NCBI GenBank assembly: GCA_900770875.1
Contig: CAAGLV010000037.1
Coordinates: forward strand, 1-14,824
Direction of reading: 5' to 3'
DNA: 14,824 nt
Source: Flavobacteriales bacterium
GTDB lineage: Bacteria > Bacteroidota > Bacteroidia > Flavobacteriales > Weeksellaceae
The position numbers and the translations under genes are program-made. The notes beneath the pieces are model-generated. The model was not told where the DNA came from. It worked only from the letters and a program-made list of their open reading frames with translations, and searched no databases. Position 1 is the stretch's first letter, and each line of letters begins with the position of its first letter. Shown piece after piece: positions 1 to 6,569 of this stretch.

Positions 1-326
1 ATAAATTGATTGTCTTGAAACAAATAAATACTGAAAACATCGCTTAATTGAACATCCGTTCGTAAACCAAAATGAACATTATAACCAAAAATACACAGTT
101 TATCGAAAGCGATAATTCCCCTCGCGACGCATGTATTTTCTGTGGTGATGCGTTGATTGGCATTTAAAGCAAAATTAGTTGTGTTGAAAACATCTTTTCT
201 TGCTTCGTTCAGTTGGCTTAAACGATCGTTAAGATTTTCTTTTTGGGCAAGTAGTCTTTTTTTGATGATTTCGTACGCGCCAGCATCCAATGTATCGTTT
301 ATTGTTGTGTTTTTATTTTCTTGCAT
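1..326 (-). CDS. DNA repair ATPase family protein (DUF3686 / AAA+), N-terminal fragment
   Basis: This is the first 108 codons of a leftward gene that runs off the window; the ATG is at 326. The reading frame begins MQENKNTTINDTLDAGAYEI and continues with IIKKRL, a short charged helix, then ITTENTCVARGI and FGYNVHFGL before a segment ending in DVFSIYLF. From memory, this run of motifs (GxYEIIxxRL, ITTEN.C.xR, FGYNVxxGL, DVFxxY) is the usual start of the large bacterial proteins annotated 'DNA repair ATPase', which carry DUF3686 followed by an AAA+ ATPase domain and are well over 1,000 residues long. The ATPase part lies outside the window, so the Walker motifs cannot be checked. The gene follows the flotillin by 84 bp and is the last visible member of the envelope operon. 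The name is inherited annotation; I know of no firm evidence for a DNA repair role, and the context points to the membrane. Confidence 0.8.
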   Translation of the reverse strand, partial: MQENKNTTINDTLDAGAYEIIKKRLLAQKENLNDRLSQLNEARKDVFNTTNFALNANQRITTENTCVARGIIAFDKLCIFGYNVHFGLRTDVQLSDVFSIYLFQDNQF

Positions 327-355
327 TGCGTTAAATCTAAAATGGTTAAATAATT

Positions 356-398
356 TTCGAGTGATTGAAAAAGTTTAAAGTTGATCCAATCACTCGAA
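356..398. other. Intercistronic stem-loop between the flotillin and ATPase genes
   Basis: Two perfect 12-base arms, TTCGAGTGATTG (356-367) and CAATCACTCGAA (387-398), enclose a 19-base loop. No T-run follows in the direction of operon transcription, so it does not look like an intrinsic terminator. It may protect or process the mRNA, or set the ratio of flotillin to ATPase. It could also bind a protein as DNA. Confidence 0.6.
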
Positions 399-410
399 TT
401 GATTGTTGGA

Positions 411-2495
411 TTAACCTAATTTTCGATTTGAAATTCCCAATTGATTGGCAATTCCGAACAATGAATTAATAAATCCAGTGTCTTCGTTGTTGCCTGAATT
501 TGATGCAGCTTGTTGTAATTTGATTAAAGCAGCAGTAATCGTTAAGTTTTTGATGTCGTTAGAAGATATGCCATATTTATCGGCTAAGCTTTTTACTTTT
601 CCAGCCAAATCTCCTCCGCCATCTTCGTCGATTAATGCATTTTTAATATCGGTTGCATGTTTCGAATTGTTGATTAAATGATCAAAACCTTTGGCGTTAG
701 AAACTTGTTTAACAATATTATCGAAGAACATTGTTTCGCCACCCACGATATCAATTTTAGCTGATTTAAGCGCATTCGATAAAACTTCTGCTTGAGCGCC
801 AGCAATATTTTTTTGGATATTGATGTGTGCCAATTCGATTTCTTTTTCTTTTTGTAATTGCAATTTAAACTCTTCGTGTTCTTTTCCAACACCGTCCAAT
901 TTTTTCATTGCTTCTGCTTTTTCTTCGATTCCTTTCGCTTCTGCAAAAGCTTTTTCACGAACAATTTCAGCTTGTGCTAAACCTTCTTTACGTAAAGCTT
1001 CCGCTTTTTTCTCGATAATGTTTGCTTCAACAATTCCTTGTTTTTCTTCGGCTTCGGCTTTGGCTACCATAACTTCAGCTTCAGATAAACCAATTGCCGC
1101 TTCTTCTTTCGCTTGCGCTTCTGCAATTATTTTACGTGCTTCTGCATCTTTTGCCGAAGCTTCTTTTTTCGCTTCCGCTTCGATTAATAATTCTTGCGCT
1201 TTGCGTTCTGCAACTTGTTTTTGAGCATCTGCTTCAATTACTTGACGAGCAGCTTCTTGTTCCGCAGCAATTTTAGATGCTTCAGCAGCTTTTACGGTTT
1301 CAATTAAACGCTCTTCTGCTTCTTGCGATGCAGCAATAATTCCGGCTTGTTTCTTACGTTCTACTTCGCGGTAAACTTCAATATCTTTTACACCTTGCTG
1401 TTCTTCAACCACACCTTTTTCTAATTGTACACGTTCTTTAATAACGCTTTGAATATTTTTCTTTTCGACCTCAATCGAACGCTCTTTATCAATTTGGGCA
1501 AGTGTTACAATTCTTTCACGTTCGGTTTGTTCTAACGCACGATCTTTTTCTACACGTTCTGTTTCGATGGCATCCGTACGCAATTTCGATTTTTCTGCGA
1601 TGATGATTTGGCGTAATTTATTTTCTTCTTGAATGGCTAATTGTTCTTCGGTTGTGATGCGAACTGTTTCAGCTTTTAAACGTTCTTCTTCACGAACTTT
1701 AGCAATTTCTGCATCTTCGCGAGCTTTGATGTTATCGATTTCGCGGCGTTGGCGTTCTTCTTTTTCGGCTAATTGACGCTCTAATTCAAGAATTGCTTCG
1801 CGCGCTTCAACATTTTGTTTTTTGATGACTTTTTCTTCTTCGCGACGAATTAAATTGGCGTTCATATTTTGTTGAGCCGTTAATTCGGTAATTTTTTTGA
1901 TTCCTTCCGAATCTAAAATATTATCTGCGCTTAAATATTGTAATTCGGTTTGTTCTAAATAATCAATGGCGCAATCATCTAAAATATATCCATTTAAATC
2001 TGTTCCGATAATGTTTAAAATTTCGTCACGGAATTCGCGTCGCGCTTCATATAATTCAATAAAATCGAATTTTTTTCCGACCGTTTTTAAAGCTTCAGAA
2101 AATTTAGCTTCAAAAATATTTTTTAAAGTTTCTGGTTCAGAAGCTCTTTCGGTTCCTAAATTCTGAGCCACGTTAATTACATCGTTTACCGATTTATTAA
2201 CACGAACAAAAAAGGCAACTTTAATATCTGCACGAATATTATCCTTACAAATTAAACCGTCGTTTTGTTGACGAGAAATTTCGATTTTTTTGACAGAAAT
2301 ATCCATAATTTCCATTTTATGAAATACTGGAATTACATACATTCCTTTATTGAAAGCGACGTGAGATCCACCAACACCTGTACGGATAATGGCTTTTCCT
2401 TGTGGAATTTTTTTGTAGAATACACTTAATATAACGAAGAATGCAATAATGATAAATAGAATAACACCGATTGCTAATAAAATAAAATTAGTCAT
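411..2495 (-). CDS. Flotillin family protein (SPFH/Band-7, YqiK-like) with a long coiled coil
   Basis: Flotillins are membrane scaffolds that assemble into large oligomers and organise membrane microdomains. The 694-residue product opens with a hydrophobic membrane segment (about residues 4-27), followed by an SPFH domain (about 30-200; IPQGKAIIRTG and GMYVIPVFHK are typical of its start). A very long Glu/Lys/Ala/Gln-rich coiled coil covers about 205-590, and a C-terminal flotillin-type tail follows (about 590-694, including IVGGETMFFD). E. coli YqiK is about 550 residues, so this protein is clearly longer, mostly in the coiled coil. The ATG at 2495 directly precedes the membrane segment and no in-frame ATG upstream fits better. 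It follows the OB-fold NfeD-like gene by 108 bp, the same pairing as yqiJ-yqiK in E. coli and yuaF-floT in Bacillus. The topology is probably one N-terminal anchor with the bulk in the cytoplasm. Confidence 0.93.
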   Translation of the reverse strand: MTNFILLAIGVILFIIIAFFVILSVFYKKIPQGKAIIRTGVGGSHVAFNKGMYVIPVFHKMEIMDISVKKIEISRQQNDGLICKDNIRADIKVAFFVRVNKSVNDVINVAQNLGTERASEPETLKNIFEAKFSEALKTVGKKFDFIELYEARREFRDEILNIIGTDLNGYILDDCAIDYLEQTELQYLSADNILDSEGIKKITELTAQQNMNANLIRREEEKVIKKQNVEAREAILELERQLAEKEERQRREIDNIKAREDAEIAKVREEERLKAETVRITTEEQLAIQEENKLRQIIIAEKSKLRTDAIETERVEKDRALEQTERERIVTLAQIDKERSIEVEKKNIQSVIKERVQLEKGVVEEQQGVKDIEVYREVERKKQAGIIAASQEAEERLIETVKAAEASKIAAEQEAARQVIEADAQKQVAERKAQELLIEAEAKKEASAKDAEARKIIAEAQAKEEAAIGLSEAEVMVAKAEAEEKQGIVEANIIEKKAEALRKEGLAQAEIVREKAFAEAKGIEEKAEAMKKLDGVGKEHEEFKLQLQKEKEIELAHINIQKNIAGAQAEVLSNALKSAKIDIVGGETMFFDNIVKQVSNAKGFDHLINNSKHATDIKNALIDEDGGGDLAGKVKSLADKYGISSNDIKNLTITAALIKLQQAASNSGNNEDTGFINSLFGIANQLGISNRKLG

Positions 2496-2568
2496 AGTAT
2501 AGTAGTTTTTTAGTGCGTTAATTAAAATAAGTTGATGATGAATTGAATGGTTGTTTGGATGATGTTGG

Positions 2569-2581
2569 TTAGCAAATAAAA
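2569..2581. promoter_or_regulatory. Repeat of the XRE-operator half-site inside the operon
   Basis: The 13-mer TTAGCAAATAAAA lies in the gap between the OB-fold and flotillin genes. It is identical to 4545-4557 in the divergent promoter region, where it forms the right arm and flank of a palindrome. It may be a second site for the divergent XRE regulator. Chance is not excluded in DNA this AT-rich. Confidence 0.35.
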
Positions 2582-2603
2582 TAATATGATCATAGTTGAT
2601 TTT

Positions 2604-3290
2604 TTAGAGGTTGTTTAAGGAAAGATGTTTGGTTACGTAATAAATATTTTGGGATTTATCTTCGTTGATAATGATGATATCTTCGCCAAAATTTATTTTT
2701 TCTCCAGTTTGGCTTACAATGTTTAAGGTGTAAATATCTTGGTTGATTTTAAATTCGGCCGAACCAATTTTACGATTTTCAACCGTTGATTTAATCGTTC
2801 CGATTCGTCCAATAAAGTCCATTTCTTCTTCGCCGTGATAGCCTAATTCTGAAAACAATTTAACCAAAGGTTTCGAGATCCAGTGCATTAAAACAAACAC
2901 AAAAATGAAAATTGGAATCAAAATAACAACCGACCAAATTCCGAATTTTGTTAATCCTAAAATGCTTGTAGAAACGATTGTAATAATCCAACTGATGAAT
3001 TTAAAAACGGTGACTAAAACCATTAATGGCACTTTGCCGACGTTAATAAATTCTAAACATTTCGATAAAAATGAAGGTTCTATAGATGTATCAATATTTT
3101 TGTCAAAATCAGAATCAGAATTTGCATCCACATCATTAATATCGCCTAAATGAATTTCGCTATCTGTACCTATATCAATTCCATCACCTGCTAATAACTG
3201 AAAAATCCAATAGATGAGAGAAAATCCCATTAAGATGGTCATTATTCCGTTTGGCAGTGGGTTGAAAAGTAATTCTAGCATTTCTTTCAT
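2604..3290 (-). CDS. Membrane NfeD-like protein with C-terminal OB fold (YqiJ-like)
   Basis: This is a 228-residue partner of the flotillin. NfeD-family proteins pair with SPFH proteins and are thought to anchor or regulate their membrane assemblies. The layout is a membrane helix (about 14-34), a strongly acidic stretch (about 36-68, rich in Asp and Glu), two further hydrophobic segments (about 85-135), and a soluble OB-like beta domain (about 155-220, with GRIGTIKST and GSAEFKI). I chose the ATG at 3290 (MKEMLELLFNPLPNG). The frame is open to a TTG at 3314, but the added residues (FNLKFTH) look unlike the family, and a second ATG at 3281 is also possible. It lies 91 bp after pspA and 108 bp before the flotillin gene. 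The acidic linker next to the first helix is the odd feature; it could bind cations or a basic partner, but that is inference. Confidence 0.85.
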   Translation of the reverse strand: MKEMLELLFNPLPNGIMTILMGFSLIYWIFQLLAGDGIDIGTDSEIHLGDINDVDANSDSDFDKNIDTSIEPSFLSKCLEFINVGKVPLMVLVTVFKFISWIITIVSTSILGLTKFGIWSVVILIPIFIFVFVLMHWISKPLVKLFSELGYHGEEEMDFIGRIGTIKSTVENRKIGSAEFKINQDIYTLNIVSQTGEKINFGEDIIIINEDKSQNIYYVTKHLSLNNL

Positions 3291-3300
3291 ATGCGTAAAT

Positions 3301-3329
3301 TTTAGGTTAAACAATAATCGTTTAGGTTA
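3301..3329. repeat. Short direct repeat in the pspA to OB-fold gap
   Basis: TTTAGGTTA occurs at 3301-3309 and again at 3321-3329, with starts 20 bp apart, just upstream of the chosen start of the OB-fold gene. Two helical turns of spacing would suit a dimeric DNA-binding protein or an internal promoter. Evidence is limited to the repeat itself. Confidence 0.35.
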
Positions 3330-3381
3330 TCCTGATAAAATCATTTTTTGTTGACTGATTGTTAAGATGTAGCAATAAATT

Positions 3382-4077
3382 TTATTGGGATTGAATTTTT
3401 TCTTTTAAGGCGTCTAATTCGTTTTGGATAAAATTTTGGTTTAAAGTTTCGTTAATTTGATCGTCTACCGATTTATTTTTATCTGCTAAACTTCCGTAAG
3501 CTTCGGCAAGTGCTTCGTCGTCTTCTACTTTTTCTTTCATTCGTTCCAACATACTAATGGTACTGTTCGAATCAATTTTTGCCATTTGCTTATTCACTAA
3601 TTTTGTTGCATTGGCTACACGAACTCTTGCTTTTAAAGTCGCTAATTCATTTTCCCATTTATTGATGTTGAATTTTAGTACTTCAATGTTTTTATGCATT
3701 TCGTCGGCCGATTTTTCGTGGATAATTACTTGATGATTTAATTCGTCCACTTCTTCTAATAATTGTTTTTTTAGGGTTAAAGCTTCTTTGGCTAAATTTT
3801 CGGCTTGATCGATTGTGATTTCGTTTTTATTTGCTTTCTCTAATAATAGAATTGCTTTTTGTTCGTAATCGTTCGCTTCTTTTTGTTTCGAATTGATGTT
3901 GTTTTGTGTTCGGATCGCCATTGCTTTTACTTTCGCATAAGCTTCTAAAGATTGATTAAGATCTTCGCGCATTTCGCGAATACCTTGTTCAGTCATTTTA
4001 ATTGGTTCTTCCATTTTTTCGACAACCGAATGAATTTCGGCTTGTCCGATTCTAAATATGCGTTTGAAAATGTTCAT
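3382..4077 (-). CDS. PspA/IM30 family membrane-stress protein (YjfJ-like)
   Basis: PspA/IM30 proteins are peripheral membrane proteins with an ESCRT-III-like fold. They coat and stabilise damaged or proton-leaky inner membrane. The product has 231 residues, close to the usual 220-230, and is almost entirely helical coiled coil. It starts with the conserved amphipathic N-terminus (MNIFKRIFRIGQAEIHSVVE) and the segment EEPIKMTEQGIREMREDL, which is typical of the YjfJ branch. KARVRVANATKLVNKQMAK sits late in the coil, before an acidic stretch (MKEKVEDDEALAEAYGSL). No signal peptide or true transmembrane helix is present. It begins 3 bp after the stop of the DUF2170 gene, a pairing also seen in E. 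coli as yjfI-yjfJ, so the two are probably translationally linked. No PspF-type activator or PspB/PspC gene is visible; the divergent XRE protein may take the regulatory role. Confidence 0.93.
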   Translation of the reverse strand: MNIFKRIFRIGQAEIHSVVEKMEEPIKMTEQGIREMREDLNQSLEAYAKVKAMAIRTQNNINSKQKEANDYEQKAILLLEKANKNEITIDQAENLAKEALTLKKQLLEEVDELNHQVIIHEKSADEMHKNIEVLKFNINKWENELATLKARVRVANATKLVNKQMAKIDSNSTISMLERMKEKVEDDEALAEAYGSLADKNKSVDDQINETLNQNFIQNELDALKEKIQSQ

Positions 4078-4080
4078 TTT

Positions 4081-4482
4081 TTAAGGGTTTGATTGTTTTG
4101 AAAATTCGATGATTTGAGCAGAATATTCGCTCATTAATAAGCTTAAAGAATTTAACGTCGCTTCAAATTCGTTTTGGTCCAGATTCGAAATTTGTAGCGT
4201 GTAACGGTAAATAACTTTGTTTCCGTCTTCTGTGATGGCAAATGCGCCGTGAATGATATCGCGATTTTTCATTAACAGGGCTTTCATCATCTCAAGGTTA
4301 TCAGCTGTAATTGTAAATAAATACAATTCGAAGATGATTACCGGATGTGCAACACCAACAATTAAGTTTTGCACACCATCTAAAAGATTTTCAATCACAA
4401 AAACACCTTCTTTTTCGTTTTGATAAGTGATGGTGTAATCGATGCTTTGAATGTAATTTTTAACCTTTGAGAAATAATTCAT
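4081..4482 (-). CDS. DUF2170 (YjfI-like) protein
   Basis: This 133-residue soluble protein is the first gene of the leftward envelope operon. Family hallmarks are in the C-terminal half: LLMKNRDIIHGAFAI, then GNKVIYRYTLQ and NLDQNEFEATLNSLSLLM, matching the LLxxNRxxxHGAFxxxxxGxxVIxRxTL...NLDxNEFE pattern I know for YjfI/DUF2170. The biochemical function is unknown. Family members are nearly always next to pspA-like genes, and here the stop codon lies only 3 bp before the pspA start. The ATG at 4480-4482 is the first in the frame after the regulatory gap. A role as an adaptor or modulator of PspA is a reasonable inference, not shown by the sequence. No signal peptide or membrane segment is present. 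Confidence 0.88.
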   Translation of the reverse strand: MNYFSKVKNYIQSIDYTITYQNEKEGVFVIENLLDGVQNLIVGVAHPVIIFELYLFTITADNLEMMKALLMKNRDIIHGAFAITEDGNKVIYRYTLQISNLDQNEFEATLNSLSLLMSEYSAQIIEFSKQSNP

Positions 4483-4518
4483 TTTGTTGTTCTATGTGTT
4501 TTTTGTAATTTGCTGTTA

Positions 4519-4552
4519 TAAAATTAAACAAATTGCTAAAATAATTAGCAAA
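4519..4552 (-). promoter_or_regulatory. Candidate leftward promoter of the envelope operon
   Basis: On the minus strand, TAATTTTA (4526-4519) matches the Bacteroidota -7 form TAnnTTTG at all but the last base. TTTG (4552-4549) lies 22 bases upstream, near the expected -33 distance. The palindrome at 4533-4551 sits between and over these elements, so a bound repressor would block the promoter. This is a motif guess only. Confidence 0.35.
4533..4551. promoter_or_regulatory. Palindromic operator candidate for the XRE regulator
   Basis: TTGCTAA (4533-4539) and TTAGCAA (4545-4551) form a perfect inverted repeat with a 5-base spacer, 24 bp before the regulator start and about 50 bp before the DUF2170 start. 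The 7-5-7 geometry suits a dimeric XRE protein. Binding here could control both the regulator and the operon. A further partial half-site, TTTGCT, occurs at 4509-4514. Confidence 0.5.
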
Positions 4553-4559
4553 TAAAAAT

Positions 4560-4573
4560 GTTAAAATTTTAAC
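4560..4573. promoter_or_regulatory. Second palindrome abutting the regulator start codon
   Basis: GTTAAAATTTTAAC is a perfect 14-bp palindrome ending 2 bp before the XRE start codon at 4576. It could be a second operator or an RNA fold over the initiation region. It is AT-only at its core, so chance is possible. Confidence 0.3.
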
Positions 4574-4575
4574 TA

Positions 4576-5241
4576 ATGACAAAAATTGGTGAAAATATAA
4601 AGAAATTAAGGCAAGTTAAGAACCTAACACAGCAATCTTTTGCTGATTTATTCGAGGTTAGCCGAGGTAATATCTCTTCGTATGAAGAAAAACGTGCAGA
4701 GCCAAAAATTGAAACAATTATCAAAATTGCTAAATATTTTAGCATTCCAATCGCTCATTTGATTGAAAAAAATCTAACGGTAAACGAAATTTTGCACTTT
4801 GATAACTATTTTGAAGAAGCAGATGCGTTGCGTAATGTTAAAAATTTGAGCGCAATTCCGTTTTTATCGCGTGAAGTTTTACAAGCGAAAAATGAACTGT
4901 ATTCGAACCTCGAAAATTATCCTGCAATTTATTTTCCGATTTATAATTCGCATCAATTTATTGCACTGGAATATAATTCGGGAATGGGAGCGCCGATTGA
5001 TTTTCCGTACGAAGAACCAACGATTTTATTCTTTGAACATTTAGAAGTAGAGAATTTGCATTTGGTAGAAGGGAAGTTTGGATTATATTTAATCGAAGAC
5101 GATGTATTTATTGGAAAATATCACCAAGAAGGAAACGAATTGATTTTGGAATTGAATCAATGGAAACGAATTGTTTTTAATGTAGAAGAATTAAAGCATT
5201 TTTATCAGTTGTATTCGGTTTACAAACGAGTGAATAAATAA
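4576..5241 (+). CDS. XRE-family transcriptional regulator with degenerate LexA/S24-like C-terminal domain
   Basis: This 221-residue protein is transcribed divergently from the envelope operon and is probably its regulator. Residues 1-65 are a clear helix-turn-helix: GENIKKLRQVKNLTQQSFAD, then FEVSRGNISSYEEKRAEPKI and an AKYFSIPIAHLIE helix. A linker follows (about 70-115), then a beta-rich domain (about 116-221) starting YFPIYNSHQFIALEY. That layout, and the end (LYSVYKRVNK), resemble Bacteroidota XRE proteins fused to LexA-like S24 domains. The expected GDSM catalytic serine motif is replaced by NSGMGAPI, and I see no clear catalytic lysine or Ala-Gly cleavage site, so self-cleavage looks lost and the domain may only dimerise or bind a ligand. 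It ends at a strong terminator, so it is monocistronic. Autoregulation through the 4533-4551 palindrome is inferred. Confidence 0.85.
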   Translation: MTKIGENIKKLRQVKNLTQQSFADLFEVSRGNISSYEEKRAEPKIETIIKIAKYFSIPIAHLIEKNLTVNEILHFDNYFEEADALRNVKNLSAIPFLSREVLQAKNELYSNLENYPAIYFPIYNSHQFIALEYNSGMGAPIDFPYEEPTILFFEHLEVENLHLVEGKFGLYLIEDDVFIGKYHQEGNELILELNQWKRIVFNVEELKHFYQLYSVYKRVNK

Positions 5242-5251
5242 AAATAAAAAA

Positions 5252-5280
5252 ACGCCTCAATTTATTGAGGCGTTTTTTTT
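5252..5280. terminator. Bidirectional intrinsic terminator
   Basis: CGCCTCAA (5253-5260) pairs with TTGAGGCG (5265-5272) around a TTTA loop. An A-rich run precedes it and eight T residues follow (5273-5280). It lies between the convergent XRE gene and MFS transporter gene and can serve both strands. Confidence 0.93.
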
Positions 5281-5286
5281 ATTGAA

Positions 5287-6534
5287 TTAAGCTTTTGCTT
5301 TATTACCTGTTTCTGTTATAAATAGCGTTAAAATTATTGCGAGAATAACTCCGATGATCCAAAACCAAATTGATTCTTTGAAATGGGTGATGTGATTAGA
5401 AATTAGATCTAATTTATTTCCATAAAGTGAAGCAAATAATGGTCCTATAGCAGTTGTTACACCAAAGGTGATAAAGTTTTGAACACCTGTAGCACTTCCT
5501 TTTACAAAATCGGGATTTACTTCTTTAATAATAGAATATGGAATCATTGCAACTCCAGAAAATATTCCGAAAATAAAAATAGTTGCTTTTACATTTAATA
5601 ATTCATTAAAATAAATAAGTTGTAATAGCATGATAATCATACCTAAACAACCTAAAATAATTACCGGTTTTCTTTTTCCAATTTTATCGGTAATATATCC
5701 CATTAATGGCGATCCAACTACCCATCCTAAAGCAGTCATTGAAGCAATAATTGCAGAATCGCTGTGTGCAATATCTAAGTCTTTTTCAAAGAATTTTACA
5801 GCCCATATCATAAAAAATATGGTCGTTGGTGCGAAAATTAATCCTGAAATAATTCCAGATAACCATGAGTCTTTATTTGAAAATACAATTTTAAAAGGAG
5901 TTATGAATGATATTTTTTTATCCTCAAGATCTTGTTCGTTTTTTGGCTTAGGAATGATAATTAACATTAAAATAGCTGGAATAATGCATAAAATTCCCGA
6001 AATAATCCAAAAGTTACTATAGCTTAAACCATTTTCTAGTAATGGAGCAACAACAAATTGTCCGGCAGCACCACCTAACATTCCAATACATTGAGTAAAA
6101 CCGATTGCTGTAGCAAGGTGTTTGGCATCAAATCCTTTGGCAATTAAATATACAGCTCCAGGAAATGCAAATGCACTACCAGCACCTTGTAATAAACGAC
6201 CTGTTATGCCAGAAGTTTCGGAAGCTATAATGAATAAGATACATCCAATGCCGAGAATAAATGAACCTGCAAACATTGAATATTTAGCTCCGAATTTATC
6301 TAAACAAATTCCGGCAACTAAGGCGCAAACTGAATATGTGATGTAATATGAACTGACAATAGAAACGATACTTTCATTATTTACATGATATAAATCTGCT
6401 AATTCGGTTAACATTAACGAAGGAGCAGAACGAGTTGCATAATCAATAAAGTAAAAAATAAGTGCTAAAATCCATGCAATGATGAATATTTTTTTATTGT
6501 TGGATGGATTAGAAATTTGTGTTTTATTTTCCAT
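5287..6534 (-). CDS. MFS transporter
   Basis: This is a 415-residue inner-membrane carrier with about 12 hydrophobic segments, an ordinary length for the major facilitator superfamily. The conserved loop 2-3 motif appears as GICLDKFGAKYS, followed by GRLLQGAGSAFAFPGAVYLI in segment 4-5 and a second-half copy of the loop motif at GYITDKIGKRKP. The general look recalls organic-anion or phthalate-type permeases (ACS-like branches), but the substrate cannot be read from the sequence. I prefer the ATG at 6534 (MENKTQISN); the frame is open to a GTG at 6555. The gene lies downstream of the NagX-like gene on the same strand, separated by 216 bp that hold a hairpin and an operator-like palindrome, so it probably has its own promoter. 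The gene ends at the shared terminator at 5252-5280. Confidence 0.9.
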   Translation of the reverse strand: MENKTQISNPSNNKKIFIIAWILALIFYFIDYATRSAPSLMLTELADLYHVNNESIVSIVSSYYITYSVCALVAGICLDKFGAKYSMFAGSFILGIGCILFIIASETSGITGRLLQGAGSAFAFPGAVYLIAKGFDAKHLATAIGFTQCIGMLGGAAGQFVVAPLLENGLSYSNFWIISGILCIIPAILMLIIIPKPKNEQDLEDKKISFITPFKIVFSNKDSWLSGIISGLIFAPTTIFFMIWAVKFFEKDLDIAHSDSAIIASMTALGWVVGSPLMGYITDKIGKRKPVIILGCLGMIIMLLQLIYFNELLNVKATIFIFGIFSGVAMIPYSIIKEVNPDFVKGSATGVQNFITFGVTTAIGPLFASLYGNKLDLISNHITHFKESIWFWIIGVILAIILTLFITETGNKAKA

Positions 6535-6569
6535 AAAGTAGTTTGTAAATATCACTATAATTTAGAAAT

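Noticed and set aside
157..378. Plus-strand frame of 73 codons at the left edge
   Set aside because: It is antisense to the conserved N-terminus of the DUF3686 ATPase and crosses the hairpin region; the minus frame matches a known family.
820..1276. Open frames on the plus strand opposite the flotillin gene, one of 134 codons
   Set aside because: They are mirror images of the Glu/Ala/Lys-rich coiled coil (giving Ser/Phe/Ala-rich products), have no recognisable domain, and lie antisense to a certain gene.
1000..1900. Repetitive-looking GCTTCTGC/TTCTTC tracts suggesting a DNA repeat or CRISPR
   Set aside because: The units are irregular and in frame with EAK/EAQ coiled-coil repeats of the flotillin; there are no equal spacers.
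3291..3314. TTG-initiated extension of the OB-fold gene
   Set aside because: The extra residues are unlike the family start, and an ATG at 3290 places the first membrane helix normally.
4576..5241. XRE gene as a sign of a prophage repressor
   Set aside because: No integrase, phage structural genes or attachment repeats are nearby, and it faces an envelope-stress operon with its own operator-like site.
5630..6346. Plus-strand frames opposite the MFS gene
   Set aside because: They are antisense shadows of membrane-segment codons with no independent support.
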